Assembly: GCA_963519845.1 (NCBI GenBank)
Contig: CAUQNX010000007.1
Location: forward strand, 99,097-163,096
Source of the DNA: Moellerella sp963519845
GTDB taxonomy: Bacteria; Pseudomonadota; Gammaproteobacteria; Enterobacterales; Enterobacteriaceae
Length of the DNA stretch: 64,000 bases
Direction of reading: 5' to 3'
Part shown: positions 1-8,142 of the stretch, in pieces
Layout: every line of letters begins with the position of its first letter
Numbering within the stretch: position 1 is the first letter of the stretch
Program-made: the position numbers and the translations under genes
The notes under the pieces: generated by a model
What the model was told of the DNA's origin: nothing
Databases searched by the model: none
What the model saw: the letters and a program-made list of their open reading frames with translations, nothing else

Positions 1-1
1 T

Positions 2-388
2 AACAGCGCGTTAGCTAAACAACTCGGGCACCCATTATGGGCCACGCTGGTCTCTTTATTGATTAGTATTATTGTGTTACTGCCTCTATTACTAGCATTG
101 AAAATACCTAAACCCACTTTAAGTGTTTCACTGTTTAGCCAACCTATTTGGATCTGGTTTGGGGGGATTGCAGGCGTTTTCTATATTACCGCAGCACTGA
201 TTTTAGTTCCCAAAATTGGCGGAACCACCTTCTTTATTATGGTGATAGCAGGGCAACTGGCTATTTCGGCACTAATTGACCATTTTGGTTTATTTGGTAT
301 TCCTAAACAGACGCTTCAACTAGGGCGCATATTAGGTATAGGTTTAGTGATGGCCGGCGTGCTCTGTATTCAGTTTGTCAAAAAGTAG
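2..388 (+). CDS. DMT-superfamily transporter of the YdcZ/DUF606 type, 3' part only
   Basis: The reading frame is open from base 2, so the start lies to the left of the window; the visible 128 codons are the C-terminal part. The protein is almost wholly hydrophobic, with about four membrane helices, and begins with an N-S-A-L-A-x-x-L-G-x-P-L-W-A-T-L-V-S stretch typical of YdcZ-like (DUF606) inner-membrane proteins of the drug/metabolite transporter superfamily. Substrate unknown. It converges on the lipid operon, with an 11-bp perfect hairpin in the 73-base gap. An internal TTG at 59 could be mistaken for a start, but the family match continues upstream of it. Confidence 0.72.
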   Translation, partial: NSALAKQLGHPLWATLVSLLISIIVLLPLLLALKIPKPTLSVSLFSQPIWIWFGGIAGVFYITAALILVPKIGGTTFFIMVIAGQLAISALIDHFGLFGIPKQTLQLGRILGIGLVMAGVLCIQFVKK

Positions 389-424
389 CTCATATCCGCA
401 TTATGACTCTCTTCACCCGAGCCA

Positions 425-458
425 GCGTTTTTATCTCTATTTTTAACGATAAAAACGC
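425..458. terminator. Hairpin between convergent genes
   Basis: A perfect 11-bp inverted repeat (GCGTTTTTATC / GATAAAAACGC, loop of 12) lies between the end of the YdcZ-like gene and the end of the desaturase gene. The stem itself carries T-runs on both strands, so it may end transcription from both sides; no separate long U-tract follows. Confidence 0.5.
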
Positions 459-461
459 GGG

Positions 462-1568
462 CTATTCAGTGGCCTTCTGCCCTGAACCCATAGCTTTAAG
501 AAATTTTTGTTGATCGCGAAATAGCTCACGCAGTGTAATGCAATGATAATCCATACCAAATTCCAACGCTGTCTGTTTGATGATCTTGGCTAAGGCTAAA
601 TAGTGCCGGTGATTCCAATCAGGAAATAGATGATGTGTTAGATGTAAATTTAAACCGCCTAGCCAATAAGTTAGCCATGCTGGTTTGGTTTGCCAATCAT
701 AGGTGGTGGCAAAGGTATGAGTATAAAATCCATGAGGCATATTGCCATTTTCAGGGGCAACAAAAAAAGTAGCTTTTGCCCAATGTGTCCCTAAAATCAA
801 GACGACAAAAATCAGTGAAGCTAACATTTGGCTGGCTAAGTAGATTAATAATATTGAGGTTAAGCCGATATTCTTATTGGATAAAATAATAGCGGGGATC
901 AGCACGGCAATGCATAAGTGTAACAATTTAGCCAATAGGAAGAGTAAGATCCCTTGACTGCCTTGATGACGCATTTTCGGCGCCACGCGGGTCAGTTTAA
1001 AACGGTCAAACCAATCATAAGCCCAAATTAAGGCCGGAAACGTCATGGCGGCAATTAATGGCCAATAGAGATGTTGCCAACGCATAAACGAGTACCATTT
1101 CTGATAAGGTGTTTGTCTTAATAGTTGATTCTCTTCAATATCTAAATCGTAATAACGGATATTGGTATGCGCATGATGAAAAATAATATGTCTTACGCGC
1201 CAACAGTCGGGATCTAATCCCAGCGGTAGGCTAACCCAATAATTCAGCCAGCGATTCAGTTTGGCACGCTTAAAAATGGCATTATGCGAGCCATCATGAA
1301 TAAGATTAATCGCTAGTAGCAGGGCAAACCAGATAAACAGTGGGTAGAATAGGTAGAAATTCCATAGCTCGGTACCCACTAAGCTGGCGATATAGCTGCC
1401 TAAACAACAGAAGACCAACAAACCACTTTTCAGATAAAAAGAGGCATTGGCAAAACGATGGTCACTGTTTTTTTTCAGATATTCAAGCGCCGCTCTCTGC
1501 AAGGCACGATGAAATGCCAAATCAGATTTTTGCTGAAAAGCTAGCGGGCGTAATGGCTCAGGACTCAT
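462..1568 (-). CDS. Membrane fatty acid desaturase (acyl-lipid type)
   Basis: Di-iron integral-membrane desaturase of the FA_desaturase (PF00487) superfamily. All three histidine boxes are visible: HDGSH near residue 91, HxxFHHAHTN near 127-136, and HLTHH followed by LFPDWNH near the C-terminus. No fused cytochrome b5 domain is seen. It would put a double bond in, or hydroxylate, an acyl chain at the inner membrane. The ATG at 1568 overlaps the previous gene by 11 bases; a GTG at 1604 would add 12 residues and overlap more, so I prefer 1568. It is the last gene of the minus-strand lipid operon, so it is likely a tailoring enzyme for the product. Substrate and regiospecificity cannot be read from sequence. 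Confidence 0.85.
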   Translation of the reverse strand: MSPEPLRPLAFQQKSDLAFHRALQRAALEYLKKNSDHRFANASFYLKSGLLVFCCLGSYIASLVGTELWNFYLFYPLFIWFALLLAINLIHDGSHNAIFKRAKLNRWLNYWVSLPLGLDPDCWRVRHIIFHHAHTNIRYYDLDIEENQLLRQTPYQKWYSFMRWQHLYWPLIAAMTFPALIWAYDWFDRFKLTRVAPKMRHQGSQGILLFLLAKLLHLCIAVLIPAIILSNKNIGLTSILLIYLASQMLASLIFVVLILGTHWAKATFFVAPENGNMPHGFYTHTFATTYDWQTKPAWLTYWLGGLNLHLTHHLFPDWNHRHYLALAKIIKQTALEFGMDYHCITLRELFRDQQKFLKAMGSGQKATE

Positions 1569-2685
1569 AGCTGTGCTCGATAATGGGCTCTCTGCCCCAA
1601 CCACAGAGTAAAGCGAAAGCTTGTAGCCACATCAGAATGGTTGCGGTGAGCCAAAAAGCGGTTTGCCACTGCCAGATAAAGATCACCAGAACAGCCAATA
1701 GGGTGGCTAATAAAAACCAACTATAGATGCCTCGGCGCAAACCCGCAGCCAGATCGGCGAGGGAGAGAGTACCAGCCGCTAATAGAATAAATAGAATGAT
1801 CTGTTGGCTGGTGGTGCCGTTATAACCATAGCCATATAAATAGACATAACCGATTACTAAGGCGAAGAGCATTAATGTTCCACTGACTAATGGCAGAGAG
1901 TGAATACGATAACTTGGCGCTCTCTTTTTCGGTAATTGGCTTTTAATACCCAATAGACGAAAGAAGGGGCGATTACTGTCGATAAAGGGGTTTTCGCTCG
2001 CTGCTTCGCCACCAATACCATATTGATAATCAGTTTCAGGTAATGGCGAAAAAGTACCAAACCATTTATCCCAAAAAATAAAGCTACCGCCAAAGTTGCG
2101 TTGTGAATAGTAGCCTTGTTTCACATGGTGTACGCGATGATGAGCTGGCGTCACCATGATCTTTTCCCACCAGCCTAATTTGGGGATTAGCGCACTGTGG
2201 TTAAAGAACTGAATACTATAGTGCAAGATTGAGACGGTAATAAAGATATCGAGAGGCACACCAATAATGGCCAATAACATAAAGAAAGGGATTGACGTCA
2301 GTGATGAATACCAAGAGTTGCGCACTCCCAGCGACAAGTTAAACTCCTCGCCTTGATGGTGAATTAAGTGCACCGCCCATAATAGACGAAACTTATGGTG
2401 CAAACGGTGGAGCCAATAGAAACCTAAATCCCAGGCTAGAATGGCAAAAATCCATACTAAAATAGGGTAGCTGGTTGGCAATAGATCGAGAGACCAGTGA
2501 GAAGCGACAAAACCATAGCAGAAAAGCTCTAATCCTCGGAATAGCCACAACATAATATGGCCAGAATTTAGATTAAAGATCAACTCACGCCACCGAATGG
2601 CGGTGTCTTGTGTCTTGGCGATGATCCAGCCTTCGGCGATCACCACCGACAGCATAAAAATAATCGGAAATGTCAGTTCATTCAT
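1558..2685 (-). CDS. Sterol desaturase / fatty acid hydroxylase family membrane protein
   Basis: Member of the fatty acid hydroxylase superfamily (PF04116). The eight-histidine pattern is present: HRLHH at about 93-97, HLIHH at about 106-110, and HHRVHH at about 182-187, the last preceded by TPA. Several membrane helices flank these, and an extra hydrophobic block of roughly 120 residues follows at the C-terminus, as in longer bacterial members. Probable role: O2-dependent hydroxylation or desaturation of a lipid chain. Its ATG overlaps the PAP2 stop by four bases (ATGA), which implies translational coupling. Bacteria of this group make no sterols, so the substrate is probably the lipid made by this operon (inference). 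Confidence 0.85.
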   Translation of the reverse strand: MNELTFPIIFMLSVVIAEGWIIAKTQDTAIRWRELIFNLNSGHIMLWLFRGLELFCYGFVASHWSLDLLPTSYPILVWIFAILAWDLGFYWLHRLHHKFRLLWAVHLIHHQGEEFNLSLGVRNSWYSSLTSIPFFMLLAIIGVPLDIFITVSILHYSIQFFNHSALIPKLGWWEKIMVTPAHHRVHHVKQGYYSQRNFGGSFIFWDKWFGTFSPLPETDYQYGIGGEAASENPFIDSNRPFFRLLGIKSQLPKKRAPSYRIHSLPLVSGTLMLFALVIGYVYLYGYGYNGTTSQQIILFILLAAGTLSLADLAAGLRRGIYSWFLLATLLAVLVIFIWQWQTAFWLTATILMWLQAFALLCGWGREPIIEHSYES

Positions 2686-3302
2686 TCTGAAGCCCTACCT
2701 TGCCATTTCAGGTATTTAGCTACTAATAACTGGCTAAGATACCCCGAGAGAACAGCGACTATAACACCCGTTATGAGATCAATAAAAAGATGACGGCGTA
2801 GTTGCAATACAGAAAAACAGATCATAATCGCCCAAAGCAGAAAGAGCCCTGTTCTCAGTTTATATTGTTGGCTCCATAAGGCATAGAGCGCCAGTGCGGT
2901 TAAGGAGACATGAAGTGAGGGTAATAAATTATGTGGGCTATCGACGGCGATAAGTTGCGACAATAAATAACTGGCGCTATCTAGCCCCTCATTAATAGGA
3001 TAGCTCATGGTGGTTGGGTACAACAAATAGACACTTCCCGAAAATAGCGCGCACAACTGCATGGCGACCATCAGTTTGAGCACAGATTGGCGTGGACAAA
3101 GCAGATAACCAAATGGAATAAATAAGAAAAAAGAGAGATAAAACCAGATTCCTTGTACTGAATAGGGAATGGCATTATCAATCCAACTGGGTGTCAGCAG
3201 GTTGGCTTGGGTGTGAAAATCAGCGCTAAATTGATAAATCAGGCCAACGGTGCCCCAACCAATCAATCCACACAACAGACGATAGAGTAAATCTCTTTTC
3301 AT
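2682..3302 (-). CDS. PAP2-family membrane phosphatase
   Basis: Integral-membrane protein of 206 residues with about six helices. The PAP2 signature is partly visible: PSLHV at 128-132 and RRHLFIDLITG with H171 and D175. The N-terminal KxxxxxxRP motif is not evident, as in the inositolphosphotransferase-like PAP2 branch. It would remove or transfer a phosphate from a lipid or isoprenoid phosphate facing the periplasm. ATGA overlaps couple it to the adenylating enzyme upstream and the sterol desaturase downstream. Its presence suggests that a phosphorylated lipid intermediate or head group is handled (inference). Confidence 0.8.
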   Translation of the reverse strand: MKRDLLYRLLCGLIGWGTVGLIYQFSADFHTQANLLTPSWIDNAIPYSVQGIWFYLSFFLFIPFGYLLCPRQSVLKLMVAMQLCALFSGSVYLLYPTTMSYPINEGLDSASYLLSQLIAVDSPHNLLPSLHVSLTALALYALWSQQYKLRTGLFLLWAIMICFSVLQLRRHLFIDLITGVIVAVLSGYLSQLLVAKYLKWQGRASE

Positions 3303-4579
3303 AGAGTAACCGGCGGTAATTGGGTGATCCTTCTGCGCTTAGTGATAAAAGGCAAATTAATGGTCGCGGATTCTAAGGCCCAACTCATGTTATCCAATTG
3401 CGCACCTTGCTTGGCAAAATAAGCCATTAACTCATTTTGGCATTGAGTGAGTATTGCCGTGTCACATTCGCCTTGTAAAGTGAAGTGTTCGCCTTGTTGC
3501 GTTAAGCGAAAATCAGCATTTAAAGGCAGCTGATTGGCGATAATTCGGGCGCAGGGGTCGGCAAAAATCACCAAGAGATTGCCTAATTGATCTTTTAATT
3601 GGAGTTGATCATCACAACGCCCCTCGATTCTTTCAATGGCTATTTGTGGGTCGCCACAAGGACAAGGAGTTTGACGCACGACTAAAATATCATCTAAGCG
3701 ATAGCGAACAATCGGCTGAGTTTCACGAGTAAAATCGGTGATTATCGGTGAAAAACGGGTTTCATCATGCCATTCCGGTTCTATATATAAGAAGGCTTCG
3801 TTTAAATGTAAGGTGCCATAAGAGCAGGTACATCCCAAAAAACCCTCAGTCGCTTGATAAATTTCACCTACGCTAGGAAAACATTGAGTTAAATAATCTT
3901 TATCTTGCTGATTTAAGACTTCAGCGACGGATATCACTTTTTTGGCGGTTAAATGGATCTCACCGAGCAGCTGTTTCTTGGCGATAGCACATAACACTTG
4001 TGCAGGTGCCACAATAATGGTCGGTTGATAGGCTTCTAAAGCGGCAATTTGCTGTTGAAAATCATCCATCAAATCGTAAAAGCGAAATGAGAGCCAACGA
4101 TTATTAATACTTTCGTATAAGTTGTTATTAGCGCGTAAAAACAGCGCTATTTTTTCACCACTAAATAGGCTACTAGGCAGCATTTTAGCCAGAATGACGC
4201 CAGCCCACATATCCTGCTCTTTGGGGCTGACAACGAAAACGCCTCGGCTACCGGATGTACCTGATGATAGACCGACGCTAAATTTACCCACCTGTGGTTT
4301 AAAATCACGAGATTGTTCGCTGCGTTGTGCGCATTCAAGCAACTGGGTACTCGATAAGCCAGCTGTATTCATTTGGTCAAAATTATCCATCATGATCATT
4401 TTATTCATCAATGGATACTCAGCTAAAGGTTTATCGATATAGGGTGCGAAGTAGGGGCTTTTTTTCAGCACGCGTTGAGCGAATTGTTGTAATTTTTTTT
4501 GCTGATAAGTTTCCAAATCATCACGATGACGAAAGCTTAAACGGCGCGTACGCCAGTAGTGCCATAAAGTGGCTAACAT
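3299..4579 (-). CDS. F390 synthetase-related adenylate-forming enzyme
   Basis: About 426 residues, resembling the putative adenylate-forming clade related to coenzyme F390 synthetase and phenylacetate-CoA ligase. The AMP-binding loop SSGTSGSRG is at about 105-113, followed later by YQATEG (the A5-like motif) and a TDFTRETQPIVRYRLDD segment typical of the F390/PaaK branch. A CPCGDP cluster lies in the C-terminal part. It would activate a carboxylate with ATP. I chose ATG 4579, which forms a TAATG overlap with the metallo-hydrolase stop and has a GGAGAG 8 bases upstream, rather than a start at 4603. In the operon it stands where OleC stands in the ole pathway (inference). Confidence 0.78.
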   Translation of the reverse strand: MLATLWHYWRTRRLSFRHRDDLETYQQKKLQQFAQRVLKKSPYFAPYIDKPLAEYPLMNKMIMMDNFDQMNTAGLSSTQLLECAQRSEQSRDFKPQVGKFSVGLSSGTSGSRGVFVVSPKEQDMWAGVILAKMLPSSLFSGEKIALFLRANNNLYESINNRWLSFRFYDLMDDFQQQIAALEAYQPTIIVAPAQVLCAIAKKQLLGEIHLTAKKVISVAEVLNQQDKDYLTQCFPSVGEIYQATEGFLGCTCSYGTLHLNEAFLYIEPEWHDETRFSPIITDFTRETQPIVRYRLDDILVVRQTPCPCGDPQIAIERIEGRCDDQLQLKDQLGNLLVIFADPCARIIANQLPLNADFRLTQQGEHFTLQGECDTAILTQCQNELMAYFAKQGAQLDNMSWALESATINLPFITKRRRITQLPPVTL

Positions 4580-5382
4580 TAATAGAGCTCTCCTTCGTGG
4601 CACAGTTGGATAGCAATATTTTGTTTATCAATTTCATGTAGCTTATTTAGAGTTTCATAATAAGCCTGCTTATCATCCATAATCATATGGGCAATAGCCA
4701 TAGGGCCACGAAGTTCACGATAGTTAGTCGGTGACCAAGCTGCATCGCCAGCTAATAATATCCAACCTTGTTCAGTCAGTGCACATAAGCCTATATGGCC
4801 CGCAGCATGGCCGGGTAAAGGAACCACTAATAGGGTTTTTTCTGGATTAACCGCATAGCCTTGACCCAAAATCGCTAACTCGGCAGGCAGTGGGCAAAGA
4901 GGAAAAGCCTCATAAAATTGCGCGCGGGTTTCAAAATCTTCAGGAATTAATCCTCGCACAAATGCATTTTTCAAGGCCGCAAAGCCCTGTAAATTACGGG
5001 TTTTCGCCCAGCCATCGCCTGAACAAATAAAGGGAATATTGGGAAAATCTCTTAGACCGGCAATATGATCACCATGAAAATGCGAAATAATCAGCCCATT
5101 GATATCACTGGGTTTGATGCCTTCTCTATCGAGTTGTTTAACAAGGGAATCTTTTGTCTCGAAATAGACTGGCGTAACGCTACGATAGAGGCGAATAATG
5201 CCTGTGCGAGTGTGATCGTAAAAATGTTGCGCATACCCAGTATCAAATAGCCAACGCTGATGATCATTTTCCAGTAGCCAAGCGCGAGCCGGAAATTTAC
5301 AGGCTTTAAAGCTCGCGCCTTTTAGTGCCACACAGCCCGGATGGGTACAGTAGCCAACTTCAAATGTGCGAATACGGATCAT
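4579..5382 (-). CDS. MBL-fold metallo-hydrolase
   Basis: Metallo-beta-lactamase fold protein of 267 residues. Zinc ligands are clear: HFHGDH at 101-106, GHAAGH with H192, AGDAAW with D213, and a late CHEG with H262. The overall pattern fits lactonase-like (AHL-lactonase/AttM-like) hydrolases more than glyoxalase II. It may hydrolyse a thioester, lactone or ester. It lies between a ketone reductase and an adenylating enzyme in an ATGA-coupled operon, so its substrate is probably an intermediate or by-product of that pathway. A role as an OleB substitute or as an editing thioesterase is speculation. Confidence 0.82.
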   Translation of the reverse strand: MIRIRTFEVGYCTHPGCVALKGASFKACKFPARAWLLENDHQRWLFDTGYAQHFYDHTRTGIIRLYRSVTPVYFETKDSLVKQLDREGIKPSDINGLIISHFHGDHIAGLRDFPNIPFICSGDGWAKTRNLQGFAALKNAFVRGLIPEDFETRAQFYEAFPLCPLPAELAILGQGYAVNPEKTLLVVPLPGHAAGHIGLCALTEQGWILLAGDAAWSPTNYRELRGPMAIAHMIMDDKQAYYETLNKLHEIDKQNIAIQLCHEGELY

Positions 5383-6404
5383 AATATTCCATTAGCCTTA
5401 AACCAGTTAGCTGTTCGGTGAATGCCTTCAGCCATATTATAACGCGGATAATAGCCGAGCTCTTGCTGGGCTTTGCGGTTATCCAGTGTCATCGAAAAAT
5501 AAGCCGCACCTAGACTATAACGGGTTAATAAGGGCTCTTTTCCGTTAAAGTGAGCAACTAACTCCAATAGACTAGCAATCCCATTTAATAGTGGGTAGGG
5601 AGCTGATTTTATTTGATAAGGGAGATCTAACTCAGCAAATAGTTGCGTTAATGTTTGAGCCAGTGGCTGAGGCTCATGATTGGTAATATTGTATGCAGTA
5701 CCACTATTTAGCTGGGGTTTTTCGGTCGCCAGAAAGAGACTCTGCACCACATTTTCCACGTAAGTGAGATCAAAGGCATGAATACCGCCCGCCGGTAGAA
5801 TCAGCTTGCCGTTACGAGCTTTAATTTGTTGCAGTATACGCGGTAATAAAACCCGATCATGAGGACCAAAAAGCCCTCGAGGACGCAAGATAATATAGCA
5901 GCTGTTTGGGTACTGGCTCACAGCTTGTGTGATTTCAGTTTCAGCTAAATATTTGGTTCGCGCATAGTCATTGACAAAATGGGTATTTTGTTGTGATTCA
6001 CTTATGTTTTGTTGATGGCTAAAGTTAAAGTAAATCGCTGGCGTAGAGATATGCACAAAGCGCTTAATCTGCATTTCGCCTGCCGCTTGAGCAAGTATAC
6101 GAGTTGCATGCCAGTTAATATTTTCAAAATCAGCTCGCTTACCCCAAGGTGCGGAAAGGGCGGCGCAGTGCCAGATCGCATCACATTCTGACATTAATAT
6201 TTTAGCTTGGGCGATAGTAAGTTCGGCTAATTCTACAGCATGAAAAGTGGCGCCTAGCTTAGTCAGTTGATTGCCAGCCTCGAGATCACGTCCACACCCA
6301 ACCACTTGATGACCTTGTTGGATCAGCCATTCAGCCGCATTGCGACCTAAGCCACTGGTTGCGCCTGTCACTAAAATCTTCAAGGGACTAATATCATTCC
6401 GCAT
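5379..6404 (-). CDS. NAD(P)-dependent SDR-family reductase, OleD-like
   Basis: Extended short-chain dehydrogenase/epimerase of 341 residues. The N-terminal Rossmann motif TGATSGLG is at residues 13-20, the catalytic pair Y147/K151 is in DYARTKY, with S120 or T121 in HISTPAIYF. Overall layout (3-beta-HSD-like, Y-x-x-x-K followed by RPRGLFGPHD) resembles OleD 2-alkyl-3-oxoalkanoate reductases. Likely reaction: reduction of a beta-keto intermediate made by the preceding ketosynthase. It overlaps the ketosynthase gene by 25 bases and the hydrolase by four. A sugar-nucleotide epimerase cannot be excluded from sequence alone. Confidence 0.8.
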   Translation of the reverse strand: MRNDISPLKILVTGATSGLGRNAAEWLIQQGHQVVGCGRDLEAGNQLTKLGATFHAVELAELTIAQAKILMSECDAIWHCAALSAPWGKRADFENINWHATRILAQAAGEMQIKRFVHISTPAIYFNFSHQQNISESQQNTHFVNDYARTKYLAETEITQAVSQYPNSCYIILRPRGLFGPHDRVLLPRILQQIKARNGKLILPAGGIHAFDLTYVENVVQSLFLATEKPQLNSGTAYNITNHEPQPLAQTLTQLFAELDLPYQIKSAPYPLLNGIASLLELVAHFNGKEPLLTRYSLGAAYFSMTLDNRKAQQELGYYPRYNMAEGIHRTANWFKANGIL

Positions 6405-7393
6405 AAGGCTAATCCTGCCGCTGTGCCAATTAACATAACATAAGGTTTAGAGTAAAAACGATCTGTGGTAATAGCCTCATGAAGCGCCGAGGGAATAGAT
6501 GCGGCGACTTGATTACCTCGATAGCGATAAATATCAATTAAATTTTCAGGTTTGACTTTTAGCCGCTTACGCATATGTTCCAGTGATAGGTGACTTGCTT
6601 GATGAGGGACTACCGTATCGATTTGTTCAAGAGTCAAATTGGCTTTAGCCAGCAAACGTTGCATAAAGTCATCAATCAACGATGATGCCAGTCGAAATAG
6701 CGGTTTACCTTTCATATGGAATAGGAAATCACTGGCTTCGATGCCTGAGCGTGGATTACAACGTGTTCCGCCCGCACGGATCTCACAGAGATCAATACCT
6801 TCAGGGTAGGTTTCCAAACTATAGGTCAATATACCACTGGTGCCATCACCTTTTTCGACCACTACGCAGGCCGCGCCATCACCAAAAATAAGGGAAGACT
6901 CTTCGTGATCCCAATCAATCCCCCGAGAGGCTAAATCAGCGGAGACAATCGCAATACGTTGATATTGATTAGTGGCCAGTAACCCGGCAGCGACTTGAAG
7001 TGCGGTCACAAAACTGACACAGCTTGAATTGATATCAAAGCAAGCAATGCCAGCGGATAAATCAGAAACAGCAAGAATATGTGCTGCGGTACAGGGTAAA
7101 GCTTGCACTGAGATTGCCGAGGCTGAAATCAGCGCATCAATTGAATTAGGGGCAATTTGCTGAGCGGCAAGTGTATTTGCTAGAGCTTGAGCGGCCAGCA
7201 ATGCCTGTGAATCATCATTATTAGCATGGTATCGATACTCAATACCCGCATGTTTCTCTACATAGCCTAATTTTTTATTTAATTTGACATCAAGTTCCGT
7301 AGATAAAATCTTATTAGCGGGTAAGGCAATACCAGATGATATAATTTTCAATGGCGCTAAGTACATTTTATGGCTCATAGTATGGGATTTCAT
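6380..7393 (-). CDS. Ketoacyl-ACP synthase III / OleA-like condensing enzyme
   Basis: Thiolase-superfamily enzyme of 337 residues with a complete Cys-His-Asn triad: C125 in DINSSC, H264 in VPHQAS, and N294 in YRGNQVAAS. The GDGAAC motif near 171-176 and the C-terminal GTAAGL are typical of the KAS III fold. No fabH neighbours (plsX, fabD, acpP) are present, so this is probably not the housekeeping initiation enzyme. It would condense an acyl thioester with malonyl-ACP or a second acyl-CoA. ATGs at codons 6 and 10 are alternative starts; none has a strong ribosome binding site. It opens the biosynthetic part of the operon. Confidence 0.85.
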   Translation of the reverse strand: MKSHTMSHKMYLAPLKIISSGIALPANKILSTELDVKLNKKLGYVEKHAGIEYRYHANNDDSQALLAAQALANTLAAQQIAPNSIDALISASAISVQALPCTAAHILAVSDLSAGIACFDINSSCVSFVTALQVAAGLLATNQYQRIAIVSADLASRGIDWDHEESSLIFGDGAACVVVEKGDGTSGILTYSLETYPEGIDLCEIRAGGTRCNPRSGIEASDFLFHMKGKPLFRLASSLIDDFMQRLLAKANLTLEQIDTVVPHQASHLSLEHMRKRLKVKPENLIDIYRYRGNQVAASIPSALHEAITTDRFYSKPYVMLIGTAAGLALCGMILVP

Positions 7394-7478
7394 AAATATA
7401 CAGATATCAATTTATACTCGACTTGCAGATTATAGACTGTAAACAAGAATAGACTGAGTATAAATAGAGACTCAATAT

Positions 7479-8027
7479 TTATTTTATCGTTTGTTGAAAT
7501 ATCTCTTTATAACTTCTTTTTTCAATTTGCGTTTTATCAAAACCAAATGTTGCGGCTAATTGATAAAGCTCGGCTAAATAGCCGCTGATCTGCTGTTGAT
7601 CATCGGTCATAATAGCAAATTCAGCAAAATCACCGGCATTTTTCACATGATCAATAGTGATATGGTAGTGATCTAAAAAATAGATACTGCGTATTTTCTC
7701 AAACTGTTGAACACATTTAAAGCCAATTGTTTCAAGCATGGCGATCACATGTTCACAGTTATCAATATTAATCGCTTTACACTCAGAGCTTGATGGGCCT
7801 TTGACGATCCACAGCTTGATACCCGAGGGGGTCATTTCCCTGACGCACATACTGACATTCTGTTTATCTAAAGAGGGTTGATTATTGTCAAAATACCAAT
7901 CTTGTTCGCGATTATTGATGGTAAATGGCTCTGCACCCTGTGCTAATATTTTCGTCAGGAATAAATCAGCATCAGTTAACTTAAATTTTAGCTCAGCTTC
8001 ATATTTTCCGCTAAAGTGCTCACTCAT
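7479..8027 (-). CDS. CYTH-domain protein, class IV adenylate cyclase (CyaB) type
   Basis: 182 residues with the CYTH signature ExExK near the N-terminus (E10, E12, K14), followed by alternating charged strands expected for the triphosphate tunnel (REQDWYFD, CVREM, KLWIVKGP, KIRSIYFLDHYHITID). Closest to CyaB-like class IV adenylate cyclases rather than YgiF or thiamine triphosphatase (judgement by motif spacing). It would act on a nucleoside or other triphosphate in the cytoplasm. It lies 85 bases upstream of the ketosynthase on the same strand and may be the first gene of the lipid operon or an independent neighbour. Confidence 0.7.
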   Translation of the reverse strand: MSEHFSGKYEAELKFKLTDADLFLTKILAQGAEPFTINNREQDWYFDNNQPSLDKQNVSMCVREMTPSGIKLWIVKGPSSSECKAINIDNCEHVIAMLETIGFKCVQQFEKIRSIYFLDHYHITIDHVKNAGDFAEFAIMTDDQQQISGYLAELYQLAATFGFDKTQIEKRSYKEIFQQTIK

Positions 8028-8142
8028 AAGAATGATCCAACCTGTGAAATCAAAGGGATAAAAGTAATAATCAGCTTAACATATTTATAATAATCCATTG
8101 TCGTATTTTTTTCGTTAGAATATTTCTATATAACCCCCTGTG

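Noticed and set aside
6380..7393. Housekeeping FabH
   Set aside because: The catalytic triad fits, but there are no plsX, fabD or acpP neighbours, and the gene is coupled to an OleD-like reductase and an adenylating enzyme.
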